Origin: Gudongella sp049310905
GTDB lineage: Bacteria > Bacillota > Clostridia > Tissierellales > Tissierellaceae
Direction of reading: 5' to 3'
Length of the DNA stretch: 19,511 nt
NCBI RefSeq assembly: GCF_049310905.1
Contig: NZ_JBMEMN010000040.1
Span: 1-19,511 of the forward strand
The notes under the pieces are model-generated. The model was given only the letters and a program-made list of their open reading frames with translations, had not been told where the DNA came from and did not search any database. A program made the translations under genes and the position numbers. This document shows, one piece after another, positions 1 to 5,773 of the stretch; within the stretch, counting starts at the first letter, position 1; the number at the start of each line of letters is the position of its first letter.

Positions 1-77
1 ACCGAACACAGAAGTTAAGCCTCTTAACGCCGATGGTACTTGGTTGGAAACGATCTGGGAGAGTAGGAAGTTGCCAG
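1..77 (+). rRNA. rrf: 5S ribosomal RNA, 3' part
   Basis: The window opens inside a 5S rRNA. The conserved segment ACCGAACACAGAAGTTAAGC, then GCCGATGGTACT and GAGAGTAGGAAGTTGCCAG, match loop B, helix IV and the 3' strand of helix I of bacterial 5S rRNA. The 5' third lies before the window. The 3' end is estimated to within a few bases. It is followed 10 bases later by tRNA-Asn, the usual end of a Firmicutes rRNA operon leading into a tRNA array. Confidence 0.93.
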
Positions 78-87
78 ACTGGAATAA

Positions 88-162
88 TCTTAGGTAGCTC
101 AATGGTGGAGCAACCGGCTGTTAACCGGTAGGTTGTGGGTTCGAGTCCCACCCTGAGAGCCA
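88..162 (+). tRNA. tRNA-Asn (GTT)
   Basis: The acceptor stem TCTTAGG (88-94) pairs with CCTGAGA (152-158) with one T-G pair. Discriminator G159 and an encoded CCA follow. The anticodon loop CTGTTAA places GTT at 120-122, and the T arm contains GGTTCGAGTCCC. First tRNA after the 5S gene. Confidence 0.96.
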
Positions 163-167
163 GAAAT

Positions 168-255
168 GCCGGGGTGGCGGAACTGGCAGACGCACAGGAC
201 TTAAAATCCTGCGACCCTTAAAGTCGTACCGGTTCGATTCCGGTCCTCGGCACCA
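168..255 (+). tRNA. tRNA-Leu (TAA)
   Basis: The acceptor stem GCCGGGG (168-174) pairs with CCTCGGC (245-251), followed by A and encoded CCA. The anticodon loop CTTAAAA gives TAA at 202-204. A long class II variable arm follows, as expected for Leu. Starts five bases after tRNA-Asn. Confidence 0.96.
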
Positions 256-296
256 AGCTATTTGGTAACATGAAAAAGGGTCGAAAAAAACAACAG

Positions 297-367
<71 letters not shown>

Positions 368-373
<6 letters not shown>

Positions 374-467
374 TTATTTAGTTTTATTCATTCAGTCGTA
401 CCCGAAGGGTGCAACCATTATTTCGTATTTATACAATCCGGAGTGCCAGTTTGGTACAACCATTATT
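368..467 (+). repeat. Repeated tRNA 3'-end sequence with mini-hairpins
   Basis: CAACCATTATT occurs three times at 44-45 base spacing: 368-378 (the fMet 3' end plus flank), 412-422 and 457-467. In the two downstream copies it directly follows a 6-bp hairpin with a three-base loop: GTACCC-GAA-GGGTGC (398-412) and GTGCCA-GTT-TGGTAC (443-457). Each copy therefore looks like a miniature acceptor stem ending in ACCA. No gene is visible in this 118-base spacer. Confidence 0.8.
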
Positions 468-491
468 AATTCCGTCAATACATATAATCAA

Positions 492-566
492 GGCCCTATG
501 GTCAAGCGGTTAAGACACCGCCCTTTCACGGCGGTAACCCGGGTTCGAGTCCCGGTAGGGTCACCA
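492..566 (+). tRNA. tRNA-Glu (TTC)
   Basis: The acceptor stem GGCCCTA (492-498) pairs with TAGGGTC (556-562) with one G-T pair, followed by A and CCA. The anticodon loop CTTTCAC gives TTC at 525-527 on a strong CCGCC/GGCGG stem. Confidence 0.96.
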
Positions 567-586
567 GTTTTATTTTCACCAGTTTT
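561..586 (+). repeat. Duplicated tRNA-Glu 3' end
   Basis: TCACCAGTTTT occurs at 561-571, where it is the 3' end of tRNA-Glu plus flank. It recurs at 576-586, 15 bases later, just before tRNA-Val. The second copy has no tRNA attached and looks like a short slippage or recombination duplication. Confidence 0.7.
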
Positions 587-589
587 TAT

Positions 590-665
590 GGGCGCATAGC
601 TCAGTTGGGAGAGCACCTGCCTTACAAGCAGGGGGTCACAGGTTCGAGCCCTGTTGTGCCCACCA
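590..665 (+). tRNA. tRNA-Val (TAC)
   Basis: The acceptor stem GGGCGCA (590-596) pairs with TGTGCCC (655-661) with one G-T pair, followed by A and CCA. The anticodon loop CTTACAA gives TAC at 623-625 on a CCTGC/GCAGG stem. Confidence 0.96.
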
Positions 666-751
666 TAAATTCATTGAACAACTAATAACGAATAACTAAC
701 AATTAAATAAATTGTTTATTGTTCACTGTTAAATGTTCATTGCAACTACCA

Positions 752-764
752 TGGCCTGGTAGTT
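752..764 (+). pseudogene. Detached 5' fragment of tRNA-Asp
   Basis: TGGCCTGGTAGTT is identical to 933-945, which is the first 12 bases of the intact tRNA-Asp plus one upstream base. After this point the sequence diverges completely into a hairpin-rich spacer, so only the 5' tRNA end is present. The size makes the relationship suggestive; the position immediately upstream of the real tRNA-Asp supports it. Confidence 0.6.
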
Positions 765-868
765 AGCAGACTGTTTCAACCAAATCATAGATTTGGGAAA
801 CAGGTTGCATGAGACCTACCACCACTCAACTAAAGTTTCGTGGGGTTAGGGCTTCAAGTTGGAGCCAA
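757..868 (+). other. Structured spacer upstream of tRNA-Asp
   Basis: CTGTTTC (771-777) pairs with GAAACAG (797-803), and inside it CCAAAT (780-785) pairs with ATTTGG (791-796). Together they give a 13-bp stem with a two-base bulge and a five-base loop. TGGTAG (757-762) can close the unit with CTACCA (816-821). A smaller TTGG-AGCCAA hairpin lies near 859-868. No reading frame explains this segment. It may be a small RNA, a processing signal or the debris of a tRNA insertion. Confidence 0.45.
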
Positions 869-933
869 CTGAACATGTTGGATCAAGGCTATAATTATAT
901 GTGACATTTACCTGCAATAAACGAATTATCATT

Positions 934-1010
934 GGCCTGGTAGTTCAGTTGGTTAGAATGCCAGCCTGTCACGCTGGAGGTCGAGGGTTCGAGTCCCTTC
1001 CAGGTCGCCA
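934..1010 (+). tRNA. tRNA-Asp (GTC)
   Basis: The acceptor stem GGCCTGG (934-940) pairs with CCAGGTC (1000-1006) with one G-T pair. Discriminator G and CCA follow. The anticodon loop CTGTCAC gives GTC at 968-970 on a CCAGC/GCTGG stem. Confidence 0.96.
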
Positions 1011-1020
1011 TTTTATTTCT

Positions 1021-1128
1021 GTCTAAGCACATGCGCAGACATGATTCAGGAGTGTCCGAATAGGACCAATTTCAATTCACAAGGGTTATGTGAGAGCAGA
1101 CAATTGTGAATTTTAATCTTTAAAGATT
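1021..1128 (+). other. Hairpin-rich spacer between tRNA-Asp and tRNA-Thr
   Basis: Four dyads follow one another: GTCT/AGAC (1021-1040), GTCC-GAATA-GGAC (1054-1066), AATTCACAA (1074-1082) with TTGTGAATT (1104-1112), and the perfect palindrome AATCTTTAAAGATT (1115-1128). No T-tract follows them and no ORF is present. Their role is unknown; tRNA precursor processing is one possibility. Confidence 0.4.
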
Positions 1129-1131
1129 TAT

Positions 1132-1207
<76 letters not shown>

Positions 1208-1230
1208 ATTCTCTTAACAGAGATAAATAA

Positions 1231-1316
1231 GGAGGAGTTCCCGAGTTGGCCAAAGGGGACGGACTGTAAATCCGTTAGCTGAGCTTTCACTGGTTCGAAT
1301 CCAGTCTCCTCCACCA
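1231..1316 (+). tRNA. tRNA-Tyr (GTA)
   Basis: The acceptor stem GGAGGAG (1231-1237) pairs with CTCCTCC (1306-1312), followed by A and CCA. The anticodon loop CTGTAAA gives GTA at 1266-1268. The long class II variable arm is normal for bacterial tRNA-Tyr. Confidence 0.96.
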
Positions 1317-1340
1317 TTTATATTAAAATTAAAAAGATTT

Positions 1341-1415
1341 GCGGGAGTAGCTCAGTGGTAGAGCATCGCCTTGCCAAGGCGAGGGTCGCGAGTTCGAATC
1401 TCGTCTTCCGCTCCA
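1341..1415 (+). tRNA. tRNA-Gly (GCC)
   Basis: The acceptor stem GCGGGAG (1341-1347) pairs with CTTCCGC (1405-1411), followed by T and CCA. The anticodon loop TTGCCAA gives GCC at 1373-1375 on a TCGCC/GGCGA stem. Confidence 0.96.
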
Positions 1416-1461
1416 ATTTATGAAGAAAGAGATTTCTTCATTTTTTATATAGTGTATACTT

Positions 1462-1535
1462 GCGGGTGTAGCTCAGTGGTAGAGCTCCAGCCTTCCAAGC
1501 TGATTGCGAGGGTTCGATTCCCTTCACCCGCTCCA
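1462..1535 (+). tRNA. tRNA-Gly (TCC)
   Basis: The acceptor stem GCGGGTG (1462-1468) pairs with CACCCGC (1525-1531), followed by T and CCA. The anticodon loop CTTCCAA gives TCC at 1494-1496. With the preceding GCC tRNA it covers the glycine codons. Confidence 0.96.
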
Positions 1536-1540
1536 CTAAA

Positions 1541-1575
1541 AAGCTGGAACAAATCTTTGTGATATGTTCCAGCTT
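1541..1575 (+). terminator. Inverted repeat after tRNA-Gly, possible terminator
   Basis: AAGCTGGAACA (1541-1551) pairs perfectly over 11 bp with TGTTCCAGCTT (1565-1575), with a 13-base loop. It starts six bases after the tRNA CCA. What follows is AT-rich but has no T-tract, so termination would be inefficient. It may instead protect or process the tRNA precursor. Confidence 0.45.
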
Positions 1576-1729
1576 ATGTATTATTAATATTAAAACTCAA
1601 AGTTTAATTTGCGCAAATTTGTTTTCTCAATAGAGTAAACACAATAGAAATGTTCAATTGACAATGAACAATGGAATATAATATAATATGTAAGTGGCTT
1701 CTTTAATATAGTCATATTCAAGAATATAT

Positions 1730-1806
1730 GTACCCATAGCTCAGTTGGATAGAGTGACTGGCTACGAACCAGTAGGTCGGGGGTTCGAATCCCTCTGGGT
1801 ACACCA
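1730..1806 (+). tRNA. tRNA-Arg (ACG), integration target
   Basis: The acceptor stem GTACCCA (1730-1736) pairs with TGGGTAC (1796-1802), followed by A and CCA. The anticodon loop CTACGAA gives ACG at 1764-1766 (read with inosine). The last 38 bases, from the anticodon stem to the CCA, recur exactly at 13043-13080, so the element inserted here and restored the gene with its own copy of the 3' end. The original terminator now lies beyond the element at 13093. Confidence 0.97.
1769..1806. repeat. Left attachment site, 38-bp direct repeat
   Basis: The block from CCAGTAGG through GGGTACACCA equals the 3' half of tRNA-Arg and is repeated without mismatch at 13043-13080. The bases on either side of the two copies differ, which fixes the repeat length. 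It lies 142 bp from the end of the integrase gene, the usual arrangement for tyrosine recombinases that use tRNA 3' ends. Confidence 0.95.
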
Positions 1807-1847
1807 ATTACAACATTTACAAGGGTTATAAATTCAAATAATTTAAG

Positions 1848-1869
1848 ATTTAACACTTTTTTAACTAAT
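1848..1869. repeat. Left subterminal direct repeat (22 bp)
   Basis: A 22-bp AT-rich block beginning ATTTAACAC and ending TTAACTAAT is identical to 12915-12936 near the other end of the element, in the same orientation. Both copies are preceded upstream by AAGGGTT. A repeat just inside both ends is what arm-type integrase or excisionase binding sites would look like; this role is inferred. Confidence 0.65.
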
Positions 1870-1890
1870 GAGTCAAATTTAATTCAAAAT

Positions 1891-1930
1891 AAAAGAGCCT
1901 TTCCTGGCAATAGATCAGGGAGGCTCTTGT
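1891..1930 (-). terminator. Terminator of the integrase operon
   Basis: Read on the minus strand, AGAGCCTC...CAGG-type arms form a stem: AGAGCCT (1894-1900) pairs with AGGCTCT (1921-1927), extended by CCTG (1903-1906) with CAGG (1916-1919). TTTTATTTT follows on the minus strand. On the plus strand the hairpin is followed by TGTTGTGTTTTT, so it may also stop tRNA-Arg transcription entering the element. Confidence 0.8.
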
Positions 1931-1947
1931 TGTGTTTTTGTATGCAA

Positions 1948-3117
1948 TTATTGGAACATGGAATCCAATGTCTTGACCGCTTCAATTTTGGTATCTTCAA
2001 GGGTATGAGCATATACTTCAGTTGTCTTGATTGAACTATGACCTAACAATCTGGAGACTGTAAGCAGCTCAACACCGTTTTCAATCATCCGGGTAGCGTA
2101 GGTATGTCTCAAAGCGTGAAACTTCTTATAATCCACTCCAGAGCTTGACAATGCCCTTTCCCAACTCCTCCGGAGGTTCTTGTCATCAATATAGGTTCCG
2201 GTAATTGAAGGGAAGAGGATATCATTGTTATCATATGCTGGACCAAGTCTCAAGCGTTCTTCTTTTACCAGGATGTCAAGATTCTTCAATTCATTGATAA
2301 GTTTATCAGGTAAGGGGACCTCTCTCCTGGAACTTTCCGTTTTTGGCCTGGTGACTTTGTATTGATAAGTATAGTTCTCCTTGTCAGAATATACCCTGAC
2401 TTTCCTGATTGACTTGTTAATCATTACAACTCCATCCTTGATATCCTTCTTTTTCAATGCTAATATCTCGCCCATCCTAGCACCAGTAAGAACAGCGAAC
2501 AGGATGATATACTTCAGCTTTACATTATCCAGGGAGTTAATAATCTGTTTAACCTCTTCATCTGTGAAAGTATCAATCTCCTCTCCATACTCAACAATCT
2601 CTTCTTCATCGGTTTTTGGTAACTTCAATCCGAATAATGGATTCCTGAGGATGTAACCTTCAGAAAGAGCATATCTGAAAAATTTACTCAATAACTTGTG
2701 AAGTTGTTTGACAAAGCTGATTGTCTTTCCACTTTCCAGGAACTCATTATAATATTTTTGTACTACCAGCTTGTTGACCTGGGAGACTTGAATATTTGAT
2801 AACATGGAGCCTTCAATATAGTTTCTGAAGATACCTTCATATCTCTCAAAAGTGGATGTCTTATTCCCTGAATACCTCTCTATATTCCAGAGCCAGTCAC
2901 TCATGGCCTTCTCCAGAGGAAGTGATCCAAGATCAGGATTGATTCCATTGTCCATCATCTGCTTGTACTTGTCTCTCTTTTCTTCAGCTTCTCTCTGAGT
3001 CTTTCCGTAAAATTGCTTAACAATGGGAACTCCTTCACTGTCATGTCCAACTACAAGAGTCTTTCTGTTGTACTTGTAACCGTTTATTTGAGTATTGGTA
3101 ACAGGTTTACGAGCCAT
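1948..3117 (-). CDS. int: Tyrosine-recombinase integrase
   Basis: This 389-aa protein catalyses site-specific insertion of the element into tRNA-Arg and, with the excisionase, its removal. An N-terminal arm-DNA-binding domain (about residues 12-55, GYKYNRKTLVVG) is followed by a SAM-like core-binding domain (about 65-165) and the catalytic domain (about 185-380). The catalytic set is complete: R214 in TGARMGE, K259, H334 and R337 in HALRH, H360 in LGHSS and nucleophile Y369. The length is typical of Tn916/phage-type integrases. The ATG is preceded on the minus strand by GAGGAGGTG. It lies 39 bases downstream of the repressor gene on the same strand and is probably cotranscribed with it. Confidence 0.97.
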   Translation of the reverse strand: MARKPVTNTQINGYKYNRKTLVVGHDSEGVPIVKQFYGKTQREAEEKRDKYKQMMDNGINPDLGSLPLEKAMSDWLWNIERYSGNKTSTFERYEGIFRNYIEGSMLSNIQVSQVNKLVVQKYYNEFLESGKTISFVKQLHKLLSKFFRYALSEGYILRNPLFGLKLPKTDEEEIVEYGEEIDTFTDEEVKQIINSLDNVKLKYIILFAVLTGARMGEILALKKKDIKDGVVMINKSIRKVRVYSDKENYTYQYKVTRPKTESSRREVPLPDKLINELKNLDILVKEERLRLGPAYDNNDILFPSITGTYIDDKNLRRSWERALSSSGVDYKKFHALRHTYATRMIENGVELLTVSRLLGHSSIKTTEVYAHTLEDTKIEAVKTLDSMFQ

Positions 3118-3156
3118 TGATTCACCTCCTCATAATAAATTAAATTAGATTCTTTG

Positions 3157-3939
3157 CTATTGTTTATCCTGGAACATGCTAGGCGGTTTGATTCTAATAT
3201 CATTTTTGAGAGATTCATTATTGATTTCATCAATGAAAATTAAATGAAGATCCTTAATTACTCGTTCTATCCTATTATTAGCTTCATTGAATGAAACATG
3301 CAGTTCATCCTCAGGCAATGAGTAATCTACCTTTGAGTATTCAGCTGTAATCATTTTATTGAAATTTTCCATCACTTCATATTTTAGATAATCAAAAGTC
3401 TCTTCCTTTGATCCCAAATTATAAACACCTTGAATTTTAGAAGTGTCCCCAAAAGGATAATTAATCAAAATGTCACCTTTAATAGGGGTTAAGTCTTTTG
3501 GATTATGGAGTATCTTTTCTTTTAAAGTTTCAACATAATTTTCAATAATTGATCTAGTTGATTTTAATATGAGTTCATTCAAGTATTTATCTTTTTTGTA
3601 AAAATCAATAGCTGAAACATTAAGGGATGTATCAAGATTTTGATCCTTGATGATGTATTTGATTATCTCAAAAAGTTTCTCATTTAAGAAATCGTTTAGT
3701 TCAAAGTTGAACTTTTTTGGTTCTTCTATTCCCAATAATTCAGATACTTCAATTTCAAGAGCTTCAGCAATCTTATCTAAAGTTTCCAGATCAGGGGTCC
3801 TATTATTATTCTCATAGTTTGAATATGTTGACCTGGGAATTTTTAAAACCTCTTCAGCCATAAATTTTTGATTAATCCCTTTTTCTTTTCTAACTTTCTT
3901 AATTCTACTACCTACTTGTATCAATTCATTTAAACTCAT
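3157..3939 (-). CDS. XRE-family repressor of the element
   Basis: This 260-aa protein has an N-terminal Cro/CI-type helix-turn-helix (about residues 12-67; Q24-KFMAEEV and RSTYSNYENNNRTPDLETL are the recognition region) and a long unclassified C-terminal region. No LexA/S24 peptidase motif is seen, so self-cleavage after DNA damage is unlikely. Derepression by a partner protein, as with the Stl repressors of SaPIs, is a reasonable inference. It is divergent from the cro-like gene across a 151-bp gap holding promoters for both strands and two matching operators, one overlapping its own promoter. The start has an AGGAGGTGG ribosome binding site. Confidence 0.88.
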   Translation of the reverse strand: MSLNELIQVGSRIKKVRKEKGINQKFMAEEVLKIPRSTYSNYENNNRTPDLETLDKIAEALEIEVSELLGIEEPKKFNFELNDFLNEKLFEIIKYIIKDQNLDTSLNVSAIDFYKKDKYLNELILKSTRSIIENYVETLKEKILHNPKDLTPIKGDILINYPFGDTSKIQGVYNLGSKEETFDYLKYEVMENFNKMITAEYSKVDYSLPEDELHVSFNEANNRIERVIKDLHLIFIDEINNESLKNDIRIKPPSMFQDKQ

Positions 3940-3958
3940 AAATCCACCTCCTAAATAA

Positions 3959-3987
3959 AGTATATAGAAAAATATTCAATAATGCAA
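3959..3987 (-). promoter_or_regulatory. Promoter of the repressor-integrase operon
   Basis: Read on the minus strand: TTGCAT (complement of 3982-3987), a 17-base spacer, then TATACT (complement of 3959-3964). This is a near-consensus sigma-A promoter 20 bases upstream of the repressor start codon. The left operator (3967-3990) covers it, so the repressor probably controls its own synthesis. Confidence 0.75.
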
Positions 3988-3990
3988 CAT
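3967..3990. promoter_or_regulatory. Operator repeat 1
   Basis: A 24-bp block with core TATTCAATAA and tail AACAT matches 4048-4071 at 21 of 24 positions in the same orientation, centre to centre 81 bp. TATTCAATA is itself a dyad around a central C. It overlaps the -35 and spacer of the leftward promoter. It is the likely binding site for the repressor or Cro-like protein. Confidence 0.65.
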
Positions 3991-4007
3991 AAATTTGAAA
4001 TTACCCC

Positions 4008-4036
4008 TTGACAATTTCAATATAGAAACTTATACT
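4008..4036 (+). promoter_or_regulatory. Rightward early promoter
   Basis: TTGACA (4008-4013), an exact 17-base spacer and TATACT (4031-4036) make a strong sigma-A promoter 55 bases upstream of the cro-like gene. Transcription would begin near 4043, and operator repeat 2 lies immediately downstream (4048-4071), where bound repressor would block initiation or escape. It should drive the whole replication and accessory operon. Confidence 0.85.
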
Positions 4037-4047
4037 ATAAATAACAG

Positions 4048-4071
4048 GAAAAGTATTCAATAACGAAACAT
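4048..4071. promoter_or_regulatory. Operator repeat 2
   Basis: This is the second copy of the 24-bp block (core TATTCAATAA, tail AACAT), differing from copy 1 at three positions. It sits at the predicted start site of the rightward promoter. The pairing of one site per promoter resembles a phage lysogeny switch. Confidence 0.65.
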
Positions 4072-4090
4072 TAAGAAAAGAGGTGAAACA

Positions 4091-4288
4091 ATGAATCTTA
4101 AAGTAAAACTAAAAAGAATTGAGAAGGGATTCAAACAAAATGAACTTGCTGAAATGATAGGGATTACTCCTCAATACTTGAGATTAATCGAAATCGGACA
4201 AGCGAATCCAACAAAAGACATCATGAAGAAAATATCGGACATCCTTGAAACATCCGCTGAAGAGTTATTCTTTGAGGAGGTAAATTGA
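4091..4288 (+). CDS. Small XRE/Cro-like regulator
   Basis: This 65-aa protein is almost entirely one Cro/CI helix-turn-helix domain: LKRIEKGFKQNELAEMIG, then ITPQYLRLIEIGQANPTKDIMKKI. It is the first gene of the rightward operon, with an AGAGGTG ribosome binding site. Position and size suggest a Cro-like antirepressor that shuts off the repressor once the element is induced. It could instead be an activator. The stop codon overlaps the start of the next gene (TGATG). Confidence 0.88.
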   Translation: MNLKVKLKRIEKGFKQNELAEMIGITPQYLRLIEIGQANPTKDIMKKISDILETSAEELFFEEVN

Positions 4289-4425
4289 TGAACGAATTTC
4301 TAATACTCCATGAAATGTTATTAAAAACACAGATAGTATATCCGGTACTTGCCGGGATCATAGCCTTCAGCATTTACGAAATGATACTTGAATACCATAT
4401 GAGAAAGGAGTACAAAAATGAATAA
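4288..4425 (+). CDS. 45-aa small protein with a hydrophobic segment
   Basis: ATG overlaps the stop of the previous gene by one base (TGATG), and GAGGAGG lies seven bases upstream, so translational coupling is likely. The protein begins MNEFLILHEMLLKT. It has a hydrophobic stretch from about residue 16 to 29 (IVYPVLAGIIAFSI) and a charged tail MRKEYKNE, compatible with one membrane helix. Its end overlaps the excisionase start by eight bases. I recognise no family. The tight packing and good ribosome binding site support that it is translated. Confidence 0.7.
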   Translation: MNEFLILHEMLLKTQIVYPVLAGIIAFSIYEMILEYHMRKEYKNE

Positions 4426-4648
4426 TACAAATATTGAGAATGAAAAAGTCAACATCCCAATAACTGAAAAATATCTCTTGAATGTCATTGAGGTAATGGA
4501 ATATACCGGACTAGGTCGGGATAGAGTTTACCAACTAATGAGATCAGGAAGATTAAAAACAATCAAAATCGGAAGATACAACAAAATCCACAGACTGGAG
4601 CTTGAAAAGTTTCTTGATAGAGCAGCTGAAGAGAATATTGTACTGTAA
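4418..4648 (+). CDS. xis: Excisionase-like helix-turn-helix protein
   Basis: This 76-aa protein carries a MerR/excisionase-type winged helix (HTH_17) at about residues 18-70: YLLNVIEVMEYTGLGRDRVY, QLMRSGRLKTIKIGR, then HRLELEKFL. Such proteins bend DNA near attachment sites and favour excision by the tyrosine integrase. The ribosome binding site is AAAGGAG. It lies early in the rightward operon, where induction would turn on excision. A role purely as a transcription factor cannot be excluded. Confidence 0.85.
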   Translation: MNNTNIENEKVNIPITEKYLLNVIEVMEYTGLGRDRVYQLMRSGRLKTIKIGRYNKIHRLELEKFLDRAAEENIVL

Positions 4649-4689
4649 GAATTACCAAAGCAACACGAGATGTCAGCCTGAAAGGTTGT

Positions 4690-4704
4690 TTCCTCAAGGA
4701 GGGA
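4690..4704 (+). promoter_or_regulatory. Hairpin over the ribosome binding site of the next gene
   Basis: TTCCTC (4690-4695) can pair with GAGGGA (4699-4704) around an AAG loop, burying the AGGAGGG that should serve the ATG at 4710. It could lower or couple translation of that gene. This is a prediction from base pairing only. Confidence 0.35.
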
Positions 4705-4709
4705 TATTT

Positions 4710-4892
4710 ATGTCTAAAAACAGAAATAAACAAAGAACCAACAGGAGAAAGTACAAGCCGCATGAGGCTATGGAATCAAGATTGAAGTCAGAGAATGAGT
4801 TCGGAATTAAAGATCCAACTCCTCAGGAAGCAGTTTCTAATATTATAAATGAACAATACCAACATGATGACAAAATAGACATTAAAAGGTAG
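4710..4892 (+). CDS. Small basic unknown protein
   Basis: This 60-aa protein starts MSKNRNKQRTNRRKYK and ends with an acidic-mixed tail containing QHDDKIDIKR. The start at 4710 is chosen because AAGGAGGG lies seven bases upstream. The longer open frame from 4602 overlaps the excisionase gene and has no ribosome binding site. The Lys/Arg-rich N-terminus could bind nucleic acid. No family recognised. It sits 61 bases after the excisionase gene and 11 bases before the replication gene. Confidence 0.7.
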   Translation: MSKNRNKQRTNRRKYKPHEAMESRLKSENEFGIKDPTPQEAVSNIINEQYQHDDKIDIKR

Positions 4893-4903
4893 GAGGTGAC
4901 TAT

Positions 4904-5773
4904 ATGGCAAGACCAAACAAACAAGGAGTTGATTATTTTCCGATGGATGTCTACATGGATGACAAGTTCAAATTTATCGAAGTGAAATATAAGCTGGAAG
5001 GTTTTGCAATCCTGATAAAACTATTCCAGAAAATATATTCTTCAGGGTTCTGGTGTAGATGGACAAATGATGAGTTGATATTATTCTCTGATGAGAACAG
5101 AACAAATTTCGAATTAGTTCAGGAAGTTATCAATGAAGCATTAGAAAGGGGAATATTCAGTAAAAAATTATACGATAAATACAACATTTTGACATCAAGA
5201 GGGATTCAACGGAGATACAAGGAGATTGTCAGAAGGCGGAAAGATGTTGAAATTGTAACGGAATATCTACTGATAGATAATATTAAAGGAGTTAATGACG
5301 GCAATATGTCGGAAGAAGGACAACATGATGATGACATAATACCAGAAGAAGGACAACATGATGATGACAAAAATGAACAAAGGAAACAGAAAGGAAAGGA
5401 AACAGAAACTAAACAGAAACAGAAAGGAAATTCAATCCCTGAAAAACTCTCTTCTTTCCGTAGTAAATACTCAGGGAATGATTTACGGATAGTAGATTCT
5501 TTCCTGGAGATAATAGCCAATACTAGAAAAGGCGGTAAAGTATCTGATGGTGTAATACTGAAAATATACCAGGACCTGGATCAATATCCAGTTGAACAAG
5601 TTATCCAAGGATTAAGAAGATTTAATGAAAAACCGGAATATCATGATAAAGGCGAAAAGTATGCAATCGGTATTGTTAGAAATACCAAGCCGGAAGAGGA
5701 AGAAGTGGAGAAGCCTGAATTTTATGATGACAACTATTTCCTGAACAGGAGGTCAAAACATTATGGATCATAA
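4904..5773 (+). CDS. DUF4373-type replication protein
   Basis: This 289-aa protein has an N-terminal domain (about residues 8-125) matching the Lin1244/Lin1753-like DUF4373 family: GVDYFPMDVYMDDKFKFIE, then KYKLEGFAILIKLFQKIY and the RYKEIVRRRK segment. This family is common in phages and islands next to replication genes and resembles DnaD/replication-initiation proteins. A charged linker (about 130-180) contains an 11-residue tandem repeat with EEGQHDDD. A C-terminal helical region (about 185-270) follows. The gene overlaps the primase-helicase by 11 bases. It probably loads or initiates replication at the element origin; the mechanism is inferred. Confidence 0.8.
   Translation: MARPNKQGVDYFPMDVYMDDKFKFIEVKYKLEGFAILIKLFQKIYSSGFWCRWTNDELILFSDENRTNFELVQEVINEALERGIFSKKLYDKYNILTSRGIQRRYKEIVRRRKDVEIVTEYLLIDNIKGVNDGNMSEEGQHDDDIIPEEGQHDDDKNEQRKQKGKETETKQKQKGNSIPEKLSSFRSKYSGNDLRIVDSFLEIIANTRKGGKVSDGVILKIYQDLDQYPVEQVIQGLRRFNEKPEYHDKGEKYAIGIVRNTKPEEEEVEKPEFYDDNYFLNRRSKHYGS
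5312..5369 (+). repeat. 33-bp-period tandem duplication inside the replication gene
   Basis: A 25-base block (5312-5336) recurs exactly at 5345-5369, offset 33 bases, so the frame is kept. It encodes two copies of EEGQHDDD in the acidic linker. The linker probably tolerates length change. Confidence 0.85.

Noticed and set aside
699..745. Insertion sequence or MITE in the AT-rich spacer after tRNA-Val
   Set aside because: The GTTCA/ATTGT-type motifs (also near 1648-1672) are low-complexity; no terminal inverted repeats with target duplication could be defined.
3157..3939. Repressor of the LexA/S24 self-cleaving type
   Set aside because: No Ala-Gly cleavage site or Ser-Lys catalytic pair context is visible in the C-terminal region.
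4602..4709. Longer N-terminus for the 60-aa basic protein
   Set aside because: The extension overlaps the excisionase gene and has no ribosome binding site, whereas AAGGAGGG serves the ATG at 4710.
5312..5369. Short CRISPR-like repeat pair
   Set aside because: It is an in-frame tandem duplication inside a coding region, with two copies only and no spacers or cas genes.
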